A stretch of DNA of 64,000 bases from Shinella lacus (lineage in GTDB: Bacteria > Pseudomonadota > Alphaproteobacteria > Rhizobiales > Rhizobiaceae). The stretch is from positions 47,048-111,047 of the forward strand of contig NZ_WHSB02000019.1 in the NCBI RefSeq assembly GCF_010994755.1, in the 5' to 3' direction. Below the pieces are notes generated by a model. It searched no databases. It saw only the letters and a program-made list of their open reading frames with translations, and was not told where the DNA came from. Positions within the stretch are counted from its first letter, which is position 1. Each line of letters begins with the position of its first letter. The position numbers were made by a program, and so were the translations under genes. Below are positions 44,333 through 55,558 of the stretch, piece by piece.

Positions 44333-45331
44333 ATGAAGAAACTTGTCGCGGCAGGCGTTCTCAGTCTCGCAGCGGTAGCAGGCATGGTCGGGCCGATCAG
44401 CGCTTCGCCGCTGTCGGCGCTGGCGAACGGCTTCCTGCCGGCCCACAGCGAACGGTCGGGTGAGGGCAACGTGATCCTGGCGCAGGCCATGGATCCGCGC
44501 GTCGGCCAGCTCGAAGAGCAGATCCGCAGCCTCAACGGCCGCATCGAGGAAATGAGCTACCAGCTCCTCCAGATGCAGGAACAGCTCCGCAAGACGCAGG
44601 AAGACAACGAGTACCGCTTCCAGGAAATCGAAAAGAGCGGCGGCTCCGGCAAGAGCGGCGCGCTCGACAAGCCGGTGAATGGCGGCACGGCCGACCAGCA
44701 GATCGCTTCGAACAGGGTGCCGGCGGATGATACCGCCGGGACCGACACGCTGGATGCCGAAAACGGCAATGGCGCCGCCGGGCCGCAGGAGCTCGGCTCC
44801 ATCAAGTTCGACGAGAACGGCAACCCGATCGGTGCTGCGACGAACCCGGACCTCGACAACCAGAGCGCCTCGATCGGCAACGACAATTCGCTGCCGGGCG
44901 TCGATGGCGGCCTGCCGGCGGCCTCGCAGTCGTCGACGGCTTCGCTCGACAATCCGGACGATCTCTACCAGGTCGCCTACGGCCATGTACTTTCCGGCGA
45001 TTACCAGCTCGCCGAGCGTGAATTCCGCGACTATCTCGACATCTTCCCGAGCGGCGAGAAGGCGGCGGACGCCAATTTCTGGCTCGGCGAAGCACAATAT
45101 TCGCAGGGCAATTTCAATGATGCCGCAAAGACCTTCCTGAACGCGCACCAGACGTTCAGCAAGTCGAAGAAGGCGCCGGAAATGCTGCTGAAGCTCGGCA
45201 TGTCGCTTGCCGCCCTCGACAACCGCGAGACCGCCTGCGCGACGCTGCGCGAAGTGAACAAGCGGTATCCGAACGCCTCCAAGGCCGTGAAGAGCAAGGT
45301 CACGTCCGAACAGGGCCGCCTGTCCTGCTGA
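44333..45331 (+). CDS. cpoB: Tol-Pal coordinator CpoB (YbgF)
   Basis: A 332-residue periplasmic protein with signal peptide (KKLVAAGVLSLAAVAGMVGPISA). Residues about 60-105 form the trimerising coiled coil (VGQLEEQIRSLNGRIEEMSYQLLQMQEQL). A disordered Gly/Asp/Ala-rich middle follows, and the C-terminus is a TPR domain: YQVAYGHVLSGDYQLAEREFRDYLDIFPSGEKAADANFWLGEAQYSQGNF. CpoB coordinates Tol action with peptidoglycan synthesis. The linker is longer than in E. coli (family about 260-330 residues). Confidence 0.93.
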   Translation: MKKLVAAGVLSLAAVAGMVGPISASPLSALANGFLPAHSERSGEGNVILAQAMDPRVGQLEEQIRSLNGRIEEMSYQLLQMQEQLRKTQEDNEYRFQEIEKSGGSGKSGALDKPVNGGTADQQIASNRVPADDTAGTDTLDAENGNGAAGPQELGSIKFDENGNPIGAATNPDLDNQSASIGNDNSLPGVDGGLPAASQSSTASLDNPDDLYQVAYGHVLSGDYQLAEREFRDYLDIFPSGEKAADANFWLGEAQYSQGNFNDAAKTFLNAHQTFSKSKKAPEMLLKLGMSLAALDNRETACATLREVNKRYPNASKAVKSKVTSEQGRLSC

Positions 45332-45351
45332 TTGCCGACCGGGCAAACGCC

Positions 45352-46626
45352 GTGGCCCGCGCGGGAAATCCCGTCGCAGAGGCAGCCGGCCGTTTGCTGA
45401 ACAGTTTCAAGCGCCCCGCGCGGCTGCTGATCGCTATTTCCGGCGGCAGCGATTCGACCGGGCTCCTCGTGGCGCTTGCCACGCTCTGCGCGACCGGGCG
45501 CTATCCGGACATCACCCTTTCCGCCTGCACCATCGACCACGATCTTCGCGCCGGCTCGGCCGAGGAGGCAAGGTGGGTCGAAGCGCTTTGCGCGCGGCAT
45601 GGCATCGCGCATGTCACCCGCCGCTGGCACGGCGACAAACCCGCTGCCGGCCTGCAAGCCGCCGCCCGTGAAAAACGATACGACCTGCTCACCGAGGCCG
45701 CCATCGAAATGGGCGCGGACGCAATCCTCGCCGCCCATAACAGCGATGACCAGAACGAAACGGTTGCGATGCGCGCCGCGCGTGCGCCTGAGGGCATCGG
45801 CCTTTCCGGCATGGCGGATGCCGTTTTGCTGAACGGCTCTGTATGGCTGTTGCGGCCGTTCCTCTTGGTGGAACGGGCCGTTATCAGGGCGTTTCTCGTC
45901 GCTCATGGCGAGAGCTGGCTCGACGACCCGAGCAACGACAATCCCCGTTTCGAACGGGTGCGCCTGCGCCAAAGGGGCGAGGCGCCAGAACAGGCCAACG
46001 ATGACAGGGCGTTGCATTCTGAGCGCGCGGCGGGCTTTCTCGCCGGAAATGTTCGAGCCGGCGAGGCCTTCGTCGCGATGGAATCGGCCGCGATCGATAT
46101 CGTCCTGGCCGATCCGTCGGCATGGCGCGGCCTGCTGCTATTGGCGGCGACGGTGGGAGGTCGGGTGCATGCGCTGGAGGCAGCGTCGGCCGAGCGCTTG
46201 CGGGCCTTTCTCGCCAGCGGCACACTGTCGCGGCTGACCGCCGGCCGCGTGGTCTTCGACCGCCGCCGCGAGGATTTGTTCCTCTATCGCGAATATCGCG
46301 GAATCGAGCGCGCCGTGCTCCCGGCAGGGGAGGCTGCCATGTGGGACGGCAGGTTCCGCGTGACCAACCGGAGCGGCCAGACGATCGTGGTGTCGCCGGC
46401 CGGTGAAACCGATGGCACCGGCCTTCGCGGACCGGCTCTGCGCGCCAGCCGTGCCATGCTATGCCTGAATTTCGAGCAGGGCGGGGTGGTGCCTGCGGAG
46501 GAAGCGGTAATCGAGCGGCAGATCGCGCCCTATGCCCGTTTCCTGCCGCGTTTCGATCTGCCGCTTGCCAATGCGCTCGCGGCAATTTTCGGGCGCCCGG
46601 CGTTTTCGTCTCCGCCTAACGAATGA
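45352..46626 (+). CDS. tilS: tRNA(Ile)-lysidine synthetase
   Basis: Modifies C34 of tRNA-Ile(CAU) to lysidine so that it reads AUA; essential in most bacteria. The 424-residue protein has the PP-loop RLLIAISGGSDSTGLLVAL, then ACTIDHDLRAGSAEEARWV, ILAAHNSDDQNETVAMR (family HHxDDQ.ET) and WLDDPSNDNPRFERVRLR. The second His of the usual AHHxDDQ is replaced by Asn. GTG start at 45352. It precedes ftsH, the usual tilS-ftsH order. Confidence 0.93.
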   Translation: MARAGNPVAEAAGRLLNSFKRPARLLIAISGGSDSTGLLVALATLCATGRYPDITLSACTIDHDLRAGSAEEARWVEALCARHGIAHVTRRWHGDKPAAGLQAAAREKRYDLLTEAAIEMGADAILAAHNSDDQNETVAMRAARAPEGIGLSGMADAVLLNGSVWLLRPFLLVERAVIRAFLVAHGESWLDDPSNDNPRFERVRLRQRGEAPEQANDDRALHSERAAGFLAGNVRAGEAFVAMESAAIDIVLADPSAWRGLLLLAATVGGRVHALEAASAERLRAFLASGTLSRLTAGRVVFDRRREDLFLYREYRGIERAVLPAGEAAMWDGRFRVTNRSGQTIVVSPAGETDGTGLRGPALRASRAMLCLNFEQGGVVPAEEAVIERQIAPYARFLPRFDLPLANALAAIFGRPAFSSPPNE

Positions 46627-46731
46627 AGGCGCGGGCGAAAGCGTTGTGCTAAAGTATCGATGACTGTCGATGCCGAAGCTTCTCCGGCGTTGACGATATT
46701 ATGAGAAAAGCCCCGGGGGCGCGCGCTTTGC

Positions 46732-46760
46732 CTTGGCAAGGCCGCACGGCGACCCTATGT
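46732..46760 (+). promoter_or_regulatory. Candidate sigma-32 promoter of ftsH
   Basis: CTTGGCA, 14 bases, CCCTATGT, close to the heat-shock consensus CTTGAAA-N11-16-CCCCATNT. It ends 57 bases before the ftsH ATG, a sensible leader length. FtsH is a heat-shock gene in many proteobacteria. Confidence 0.55.
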
Positions 46761-46816
46761 TAGGCATCAAAGAAGCGGCTGGGAGACCCCGGCCGGGAAA
46801 GTGCCCGGAAAGTTCG

Positions 46817-48739
<1,923 letters not shown>

Positions 48740-48760
48740 GCGATCCCATCGACCGAATTG

Positions 48761-48796
48761 AAAACGGCCGGAAATCCTTTTCCGGCCGTTTTCTTT
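48761..48796 (+). terminator. Terminator of ftsH
   Basis: AAAACGGCCGGAAA-TCC-TTTTCCGGCCGTTTTCTTT, a long symmetric stem with T run about 20 bases after the ftsH stop. The remaining bases to glmM (about 230) contain no gene. Confidence 0.92.
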
Positions 48797-49024
48797 AGGT
48801 AACGGGCTGTAATGAATTCTGATAGGGCGGTGGATGCTCTTTGCCGGCTTTTGTGGCAAAGAAGTATGACAGCTCTACGCCGTTTTAAGGATTAGATTAC
48901 AGGGCGGAATTATTGTATTTCGGCCTTCTGCCCTGAGATGGACGCGCGGGCGGCAGAATGGACGCTTGAGAGCCGGGCGCAGCGCTATAAGCGCAGCCCA
49001 GGCCGGCGATTTTCAGGAGAGAAC

Positions 49025-50377
49025 ATGAAACGTCGTTATTTCGGCACGGACGGTATCCGGGGACAATCCAACATCTTCCCGATGACGCCGGACCTTGCCA
49101 TGCGGGTCGGCATTGCCGTGGGCACGCTCTTCCGCCGCGGCGCGCACCGCCACCGCGTGGTGATCGGCAAGGACACGCGCCTCTCCGGCTACATGCTGGA
49201 AAACGCCATGGTGGCGGGTTTCACCGCCGCCGGCATCGATGCCTTCATCCTCGGCCCGATCCCCACGCCCGCCGTCGCCATGCTGACGCGCTCGCTGCGC
49301 GCCGATATCGGCGTGATGATCTCCGCCTCGCACAACCCGTTCTATGACAACGGCATCAAGCTCTTCGGCCCGGATGGTTACAAGCTTTCCGACGAGATCG
49401 AGATGGAAATCGAGGATCTGCTCGACAAGGACATCACGGCGCAGCTCGCCAAGTCCGCCGAGATCGGCCGCGCCAAGCGCATCGACGGCGTGCATGATCG
49501 CTATATCGAACATGCCAAGCGCACCCTGCCGCGCGACGTGACGCTGAAGGGCCTGCGCGTCGCGATCGACTGCGCCAATGGCGCCGCCTACCGTGTGGCG
49601 CCGGCGGCACTCTGGGAACTGGGTGCCGACGTCGTGACGATCGGCAATGAGCCGGACGGCCTCAACATCAACCTCGAATGCGGCTCGACGCATCCGGATG
49701 CCCTGCAGCGCAAGGTGCACGAGGTGCGCGCCGATATCGGCATTGCGCTCGATGGCGACGCCGACCGCGTGCAGATCATCGACGAGAACGGCAAGATCAT
49801 CGACGGCGACCAGCTGATGGCCGTTATCGCCGAAAGCTGGGCGGCCGATGGCATGCTGCGCGGCGGCGGCATCGTCGCCACCGTCATGTCGAACCTTGGG
49901 CTTGAACGGTTCCTCACCGCCAAGGGCCTCGGCCTTGAGCGCACCAAGGTCGGCGACCGCTATGTCGTCGAGCATATGCGCCAGCACGATTATAATGTCG
50001 GGGGCGAACAGTCCGGCCATATCGTGCTGTCGGATTTCGGCACGACCGGTGACGGCCTCGTTGCCGCCCTCCAGGTGCTCGCCTGCGTCAAGCGCAACGG
50101 CAAGACGGTGAGCGAGGTGTGCAACCGCTTCGAGCCGGTGCCGCAGGTGCTGAAGAACGTGCGCATCCAGGCGGGCCAGCCGCTGGAGGATGCGGCGGTG
50201 CGTCAGGCGATCGCCGATGCCGAAGGCGAGCTCGCCAAGAGCGGCCGCCTGCTCATCCGCCCCTCCGGCACCGAACCGCTGATCCGCGTCATGGCGGAGG
50301 GCGACGACCGGGCGAAGGTGGAGCGCATCGTCGACGACCTGGTCGCCGTAATAGGTTCCGTGCGCAACGCCGCCTGA
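49025..50377 (+). CDS. glmM: Phosphoglucosamine mutase
   Basis: Interconverts glucosamine-6- and glucosamine-1-phosphate, supplying UDP-GlcNAc for peptidoglycan and lipopolysaccharide. The 450-residue protein begins [16 protein letters not shown], has the active-site serine in [17 protein letters not shown], the metal loop [11 protein letters not shown] and the phosphate-binding [20 protein letters not shown]. The start is set by CAGGAGAG at 7-12 bases; an upstream in-frame ATG is not conserved. tilS-ftsH-glmM is the standard rhizobial order. Confidence 0.98.
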   Translation: MKRRYFGTDGIRGQSNIFPMTPDLAMRVGIAVGTLFRRGAHRHRVVIGKDTRLSGYMLENAMVAGFTAAGIDAFILGPIPTPAVAMLTRSLRADIGVMISASHNPFYDNGIKLFGPDGYKLSDEIEMEIEDLLDKDITAQLAKSAEIGRAKRIDGVHDRYIEHAKRTLPRDVTLKGLRVAIDCANGAAYRVAPAALWELGADVVTIGNEPDGLNINLECGSTHPDALQRKVHEVRADIGIALDGDADRVQIIDENGKIIDGDQLMAVIAESWAADGMLRGGGIVATVMSNLGLERFLTAKGLGLERTKVGDRYVVEHMRQHDYNVGGEQSGHIVLSDFGTTGDGLVAALQVLACVKRNGKTVSEVCNRFEPVPQVLKNVRIQAGQPLEDAAVRQAIADAEGELAKSGRLLIRPSGTEPLIRVMAEGDDRAKVERIVDDLVAVIGSVRNAA

Positions 50378-50402
50378 TCCTGTTCGATTCATCTATTCTT
50401 AA

Positions 50403-50436
50403 GGGCCGGTGCCAATGCGCCGGCCTTTTTCTTTTT
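50403..50436 (+). terminator. Terminator of glmM
   Basis: GGCCGGTG-CCAATG-CGCCGGCC followed by TTTTTCTTTTTT, 25 bases after the glmM stop. Confidence 0.88.
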
Positions 50437-50529
50437 TGCCGATGAAGTTCTTTTGAAGATTACTCAGATTTTAGATGTTGTTTACCGAATGCGTGAACGC
50501 TCGTTAACAAAGACGGTAAATGTTTGTAG

Positions 50530-50544
50530 TTAATCGGCCCTTAA
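50530..50544. promoter_or_regulatory. CtrA box upstream of the first outer-membrane barrel gene
   Basis: TTAA-TCGGCCC-TTAA followed by CC, a perfect CtrA consensus including the extra C. It lies 89-103 bases before the ATG at 50633 in a locally AT-rich promoter region. Confidence 0.75.
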
Positions 50545-50632
50545 CCTTTCCTCGCCATTATCCACTCCTGATCGAGGGACTTGGAATCCGGTGTGCCGGG
50601 CATGCCAAGCAAAAGCCTATTGGAGCAAGGCC

Positions 50633-51466
50633 ATGAGGAAAGTTTTGAGTGGCGTCGTTGCGGTCCTGCTGACGGGCACGACCGGCTACGCAGCCGATAT
50701 CTACCAGCCGGAGGTCGTAGAGGCACCGGTGCAGGAAGCCATCATCGAGACGGGCGGGTGGTATCTGCGCGGCGACACGGGCTGGTCCTATAACAAGCTG
50801 CGCGGCGCGAAATACTTCCAGGGCTCCAACGACCGCGTTCGTGAATTCGACTCCACGGACCTGAAGAGCGGCTTCACGCTCGGCGGCGGTGTCGGTTACC
50901 AGATCAACGAGCACTTCCGCACGGACGTGACGCTCGACTACATGTTCAAGTCGAAGTTCAAGGGCTCGACCTCGGGCGGCTGCGGCGTTTCGCCGAACTG
51001 CACGTCGCGGGACGTCTCGTCGCTCACCGCGCTCAGCCTGCTCGCTAACGCCTATGTGGACATCGGCACCTACGGCTCGATCACGCCCTATGTCGGCGCC
51101 GGTATCGGTGGCACGTACGTGAACTGGAAGGGCCTCGACAACACGTCTTGCGACGACGGCGATCCGACGAACTGCGATCCGACCTTCCACCACCGCGGCA
51201 AGAAGAGCTGGCGCTTCACCTATGCGCTGATGGCCGGCGCCTCCGTCGACCTGACCTGCAACCTGAAGGCCGACCTCGGCTACCGCTTCCGCCACGTCAC
51301 CAAGGGCAACATGTTCGGCTACAATGTCGGCGGCGGTCCGGGCCGCGACAAGGGCTTCTACAGCCACGAGGCGCGCGCCGGTCTGCGTTACTCCTTCAAC
51401 GGCTGCGAACAGCAGGCCTATATCCCGCCGGTCGACATCCCGGTCGAGCAGCCGGTCTACAAGTAA
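50633..51466 (+). CDS. Outer-membrane beta-barrel protein, first of two tandem paralogues
   Basis: A 277-residue protein with a signal peptide (MRKVLSGVVAVLLTGTTGYA) followed by DIYQPEVVEAP. Barrel strands alternate: WYLRGDTGWSYNKL, GFTLGGGVGYQINEHFRTDVTLDYMF, GSITPYVGAGIGGTYVNW, SWRFTYALMAGASVDLTCNLKADLGYRFRH, ARAGLRYSF. Unusually the chain does not stop at the last strand's Phe but continues with NGCEQQAYIPPVDIPVEQPVYK. Four to six cysteines are present (GGCGVSPNC). Opacity/Omp25-like family. A CtrA box lies upstream. Function unknown. Confidence 0.87.
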   Translation: MRKVLSGVVAVLLTGTTGYAADIYQPEVVEAPVQEAIIETGGWYLRGDTGWSYNKLRGAKYFQGSNDRVREFDSTDLKSGFTLGGGVGYQINEHFRTDVTLDYMFKSKFKGSTSGGCGVSPNCTSRDVSSLTALSLLANAYVDIGTYGSITPYVGAGIGGTYVNWKGLDNTSCDDGDPTNCDPTFHHRGKKSWRFTYALMAGASVDLTCNLKADLGYRFRHVTKGNMFGYNVGGGPGRDKGFYSHEARAGLRYSFNGCEQQAYIPPVDIPVEQPVYK

Positions 51467-51490
51467 GCGGCATCATGCCGAACCTCTTCT

Positions 51491-51520
51491 CAAGGCCGCC
51501 CTTCGGGGCGGCCTTTTGTT
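51491..51520 (+). terminator. Terminator of the first barrel gene
   Basis: AAGGCCGCCC-TTC-GGGGCGGCCTT followed by TTGTTTT. Confidence 0.9.
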
Positions 51521-51666
51521 TTGCCGATCGCCTGGAAAACCGGCCACTTAACCGTTTCTTCATTCCTTAAGATTTATGGTTAACCAACGGTGTAAGGCGG
51601 CCCCCGATGCGTGGCCTCGCACCCTCCACGCAACCGCCGGCCGTGCCGGCCTCAAGGGATGAGACC

Positions 51667-52500
51667 ATGTTTCGTCGTATCGCACCGCTTGGCATCGCCG
51701 TTTTTGCCGGCCTCATCGCGACGAGCGCGCTGGCGAGCGACCTCGACATCATCAACGCGCCGGAAATCGACGTGTCCGAGAGCGGGGTGGCGGAAGGCTG
51801 GTACATCCGCGGCGATCTCGGTTATGCCGGATGGGTCAACCATGACAAGCCGGACTACCGGATCGAGGCGTTCGGCTCGACCTTTGCCGAAGGCGACTTC
51901 GACGATGCGCGCTTCTCCAAGCCGGTCTCCTACGGCGTCGGCATGGGCTACCAGTTCAACAATTTCCTGCGCGCCGACCTGACGACGGATTTCTTCAGCG
52001 GTTCGCTGCGCGGCGGTTCCGACATCGATTCGCCCTGCATCACGGCGCCGGCCGGCACGACCTGCCGCCTCGGCCAGAAGGCGGACTACAACGCCGCCCA
52101 CCTCCTTGCCAACGGCTATGTGGATCTCGGCACCTATGCCGGCATCACGCCCTATGTCGGCGCCGGCGCGGGCGTGACCTACATGAACTGGGACAGCTTC
52201 CGGGCCAAGGCAAACTGCGAAAACGGCACGGGTTCCTGCGGCGGGCAGACCTTCGAGGAACTCCGGGTGAAGGGCGGCGACAGCTGGCGCTTCACCTATG
52301 CGCTGATGGCCGGCGCCTCGGTCGATCTCACCAACCGTGTGAAGCTCGACCTCGGCTACCGCTTCACCGACATGGCCGGCGGCAAGATGTTTAGTGGCAG
52401 CACCGAAGTGCCGGGCGTCGGCACGGTGAGCGCCCGCGGGCGTGACGACGGTTTCCAGAAGCACGAGATCCGCGCCGGTATCCGCGTCACCACCTGGTAA
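51667..52500 (+). CDS. Outer-membrane beta-barrel protein, second tandem paralogue
   Basis: Also 277 residues, with a signal peptide (RRIAPLGIAVFAGLIATSALAS). It shares the first paralogue's strand order: WYIRGDLGYAGW, SYGVGMGYQFNNFLRADLTTDFF, AGITPYVGAGAGVTYMNW, SWRFTYALMAGASVDLTNRVKLDLGYRF and HEIRAGIRVTTW. It ends with an aromatic Trp, the usual recognition end for the BAM complex, unlike its neighbour. More than 30 bases are identical between the two genes at the SWRFTYALMAGAS segment. Its own AT-rich upstream region has three TTAA words but not in N7 spacing. Confidence 0.88.
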   Translation: MFRRIAPLGIAVFAGLIATSALASDLDIINAPEIDVSESGVAEGWYIRGDLGYAGWVNHDKPDYRIEAFGSTFAEGDFDDARFSKPVSYGVGMGYQFNNFLRADLTTDFFSGSLRGGSDIDSPCITAPAGTTCRLGQKADYNAAHLLANGYVDLGTYAGITPYVGAGAGVTYMNWDSFRAKANCENGTGSCGGQTFEELRVKGGDSWRFTYALMAGASVDLTNRVKLDLGYRFTDMAGGKMFSGSTEVPGVGTVSARGRDDGFQKHEIRAGIRVTTW

Positions 52501-52524
52501 GGTCCATCCCATCGGTTTCTGGAG

Positions 52525-52555
52525 CGGCGCGTCGGGCAACCGGCGCGCCGTTTCC
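52525..52555 (+). terminator. Weak terminator-like hairpin after the second barrel gene
   Basis: CGGCGCG and CGCGCCG separated by 12 bases, followed by TTTCC. The T run is poor. Confidence 0.45.
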
Positions 52556-52628
52556 ATTGCGCCGGATTATTTTTCGTTCGCGACATAATCCGCTTGACTT
52601 CAAAAGGTCTCTTCCATATTCACGGCGG

Positions 52629-52678
52629 CGGGACACTCCTCCCCAACGAGGAGCTATCTATCTGGAAGGATAGCAATC
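52629..52678 (+). promoter_or_regulatory. serC leader RNA (serC-motif type)
   Basis: A promoter TTGACT (52594-52599), 17 bases, TATTCA gives a ~50-nt leader. It has stem CTCCTC-CCCAAC-GAGGAG (52636-52653) and, directly after, CTATC / GATAG (52654-52658 / 52669-52673), whose loop and 3' arm contain the GGAAGGA ribosome site. A serC RNA motif in alphaproteobacteria, just before serC, is described in the literature; this fits its place and layout. Confidence 0.65.
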
Positions 52679-53860
52679 ATGACGAAGACCGTCGCCGCTC
52701 CGGACGTGCGTCCGAACAACACCCATTTTTCTTCTGGCCCTTGCTCGAAGCGCCCCAACTGGTCGCTCGAAGCGCTTTCCGATGCCGCGCTCGGTCGTTC
52801 GCACCGCGCCAAGGTCGGCAAGACCAAGCTCAAGCAGGCCATCGACCTCACCCGTGAAATCCTGGAAGTGCCGGCGGATTACCGCATCGGCATCGTGCCG
52901 GCCTCCGATACCGGCGCCGTCGAGATGGCGCTGTGGTCGCTGCTCGGCCCGCGCGGCGTCGACATGGTCGCCTGGGAAAGCTTCGGCTCGGGCTGGGTTT
53001 CCGACGTGGTGAAGGAGCTTAAGCTCCCCGACACCCGCAAGATCACGGCCGACTACGGCCTGCTGCCCGACCTTTCCACGATCGATTTCGACCGTGACGT
53101 GGTCTTCACCTGGAACGGCACGACCTCCGGCGTGCGCGTCGCCAACGCGGACTTCATTCCCGCAGACCGCAAGGGCCTCACCATTTGCGACGCAACTTCG
53201 GCCGCGTTTGCCCAGAACCTCGATTTCGCCAAGCTCGACGTCGTGACCTTCTCCTGGCAGAAGGTGCTGGGCGGCGAGGGCGCGCATGGCGTTATCATCC
53301 TGTCGCCGCGGGCCGTCGAGCGCTTGGAAAGCTACACGCCTTCCTGGCCGATGCCGAAGATCTTCCGCATGACCAAGGGCGGCAAGATCATCGAGGGCAT
53401 CTTCCAGGGCGAGACGATCAACACGCCCTCCATGCTCTGCGTCGAAGACTATATCGATGCGTTGCTCTGGGCCAAGGAGATCGGCGGCCTCAAGGCGCTG
53501 ATGGCGCGCGCTGATGCGAATGCCAAGGTGATCTTCGACTTCGTCGAGAATAACGACTGGATCGCCAACCTGGCCCAGGCGCCGGAAACGCGCTCCAACA
53601 CTTCGGTCTGCCTGACCATCGCCGACAAGGACGTGGCAGCGCTCGACGCCGATGCACAGGCCGCCTTTGCCAAGGGTCTCGTCGCCCTGCTCGAAAAGCA
53701 GGGTGTCGCCTATGACATCGGCGCCTACCGCGACGCCCCGTCGGGCCTGCGCATCTGGGCCGGTGCGACCATCGACACCGCGGACCTCGAAGCGCTGATG
53801 CCGTGGCTGACCTGGGCTTTCGAGACCCAGAAGGCGACGCTTGCCAAGGCTGCGGCCTGA
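52679..53860 (+). CDS. serC: Phosphoserine aminotransferase
   Basis: PLP enzyme making phosphoserine from 3-phosphohydroxypyruvate and glutamate. The 393-residue protein has [36 protein letters not shown], the PLP lysine in [21 protein letters not shown], and [15 protein letters not shown]. This is the longer alphaproteobacterial SerC type. The ATG lies right after the leader hairpin that contains the ribosome site. serA follows after 80 bases (with a GGCTTCG/CGAAGCC hairpin), forming a serine synthesis unit. Confidence 0.96.
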   Translation: MTKTVAAPDVRPNNTHFSSGPCSKRPNWSLEALSDAALGRSHRAKVGKTKLKQAIDLTREILEVPADYRIGIVPASDTGAVEMALWSLLGPRGVDMVAWESFGSGWVSDVVKELKLPDTRKITADYGLLPDLSTIDFDRDVVFTWNGTTSGVRVANADFIPADRKGLTICDATSAAFAQNLDFAKLDVVTFSWQKVLGGEGAHGVIILSPRAVERLESYTPSWPMPKIFRMTKGGKIIEGIFQGETINTPSMLCVEDYIDALLWAKEIGGLKALMARADANAKVIFDFVENNDWIANLAQAPETRSNTSVCLTIADKDVAALDADAQAAFAKGLVALLEKQGVAYDIGAYRDAPSGLRIWAGATIDTADLEALMPWLTWAFETQKATLAKAAA

Positions 53861-53940
53861 TTTTTTCGCGACCGGCTTCGTCCTCTGGGCGAAGCCACCT
53901 TTGATCTCATCTCCCTAGACTCAATTGAAGGAGGCCTCCC

Positions 53941-55536
53941 ATGGCACCTCGCGTACTCGTATCCGATGAACTGTCGGAAACCGCCGTCCAGATCTTTCGC
54001 GATCGCGGCGTCGATGTCGATTTCCAGCCGCAGCTCGGCAAGGACAAGGACAAGCTCGCCGAAATCATCGGCAACTATGACGGCCTCGCTATCCGCTCCG
54101 CCACCAAGGCGACGGAAAAGCTGATCGCGGCGGCGACCAACCTCAAGGTCATCGGCCGCGCCGGCATCGGCGTCGACAATGTCGATATCCCGGCCGCCTC
54201 GCGCCGCGGCATCATCGTCATGAACACGCCGTTCGGGAACTCGATCACCACGGCGGAACACGCCATCGCCCTGATGTTCGCCGTCGCCCGCCAGCTTCCC
54301 GCTGCCGACACCTCCACGCAGGCCGGCAAGTGGGAGAAGTCGAAGTTCATGGGCGTCGAGATCACCGGCAAGACGCTCGGCGTCATCGGCGCCGGCAATA
54401 TCGGCTCGATCGTCTGCTCGCGCGCCATAGGCCTCAAGATGCACGTCATCGCCTATGACCCGTTCCTCTCCAAGGAGCGCGCCGAGGAAATGGGCGTGAA
54501 GAAGGTCGAGCTCGACGAACTGTTCGCCGAGGCCGATTTCATCACCATGCACGTGCCGCTGACGGACAAGACCCGCAACATCATCGATGCGGCGGCGATC
54601 GCCAAGATGAAGGACGGCGTGCGCATCGTGAACTGCGCCCGCGGCGGCCTCGTCGTCGAGGCGGATCTCGCCGAAGCGCTGAAGTCCGGCAAGGTCGCCG
54701 GCGCCGGCTTCGACGTCTTCGAAGTCGAACCCGCCAAGGAAAGCCCGCTCTTCGGCCTGCCGAACGTCGTCTGCACGCCGCATCTCGGCGCGTCGACCAC
54801 GGAAGCGCAGGAGAATGTCGCCCTGCAAGTCGCCGAACAGATGTCGGATTACCTGGTGCGTGGTGCCGTTTCCAACGCCATCAACATGCCATCGATCACC
54901 GCCGAGGAAGCGCCGATCCTGAAGCCGTTCATCCGGCTTGCCGACGTGCTCGGCGCCTTCGTCGGCCAGGTCACGGAAAGCGCGATCAAGGAAATCGAGA
55001 TCCTCTACGACGGCGCGACCGCGACGATGAACACCAAGGCGCTGACGAGTGCTGCACTTGCCGGTCTCATCCGCACCCAGGTTTCCGACGTCAACATGGT
55101 TTCGGCGCCGGTCATGATCAAGGAAAAGGGCGTCATCCTGTCCGAGGTCAAGCGCGACAAGTCGGGCGTCTTCGACGGCTACATCCGCCTGACCGTCAAG
55201 ACGGAGAACCAGACGCGGTCGATCGCCGGCACCGTCTTCTCCGATGGCAAGCCGCGGTTCATCCAGATCAAGGGCATCAACCTCGACGCTGATGTGGGCA
55301 ACCACATGGTCTACATCACCAACACGGACGTTCCCGGCATGATCGGCTTCATCGGCACGACGCTCGGTGCGGCCGGCGTCAACATTGCGAACTTCCAGCT
55401 TGGCCGCGACAAGCAGGGCGGCGATGCGATCGCGCTGCTCTATGTCGATGCCGCCCTCTCCGACGATGTGCTGAACAAGCTGCGCACCAACGACGCGATC
55501 CGCCAGGTCAAGTCGCTGGTCTTCAACGTCGACTAA
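53941..55536 (+). CDS. serA: D-3-phosphoglycerate dehydrogenase
   Basis: First step of serine synthesis: oxidises 3-phosphoglycerate with NAD. The 531-residue protein is the long form. Seen: GRAGIGVDNVDIPAASRRGIIVMNTP, the Rossmann motif LGVIGAGNIGSIV, RIVNCARGGLVVEADLAEAL with catalytic Arg, and TPHLGASTTEAQENVA with catalytic His. Residues about 320-450 are the intervening domain, and the end (HMVYITNTDVPGMIGFIGTTLG) is an ACT domain for serine feedback. Followed by a strong terminator. Confidence 0.97.
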   Translation: MAPRVLVSDELSETAVQIFRDRGVDVDFQPQLGKDKDKLAEIIGNYDGLAIRSATKATEKLIAAATNLKVIGRAGIGVDNVDIPAASRRGIIVMNTPFGNSITTAEHAIALMFAVARQLPAADTSTQAGKWEKSKFMGVEITGKTLGVIGAGNIGSIVCSRAIGLKMHVIAYDPFLSKERAEEMGVKKVELDELFAEADFITMHVPLTDKTRNIIDAAAIAKMKDGVRIVNCARGGLVVEADLAEALKSGKVAGAGFDVFEVEPAKESPLFGLPNVVCTPHLGASTTEAQENVALQVAEQMSDYLVRGAVSNAINMPSITAEEAPILKPFIRLADVLGAFVGQVTESAIKEIEILYDGATATMNTKALTSAALAGLIRTQVSDVNMVSAPVMIKEKGVILSEVKRDKSGVFDGYIRLTVKTENQTRSIAGTVFSDGKPRFIQIKGINLDADVGNHMVYITNTDVPGMIGFIGTTLGAAGVNIANFQLGRDKQGGDAIALLYVDAALSDDVLNKLRTNDAIRQVKSLVFNVD

Positions 55537-55558
55537 ACTTCGTCCTCCCAAGACGAAA

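Noticed and set aside
51541..51583. CtrA box upstream of the second barrel gene
   Set aside because: Three TTAA words are present (51548, 51567, 51580), but the gaps between neighbouring words are 15 and 9 bases, not 7.
53725..55551. A 608-codon minus-strand open frame opposite serA
   Set aside because: Antisense shadow of serA; repeated acidic/Arg patterns without family motifs.
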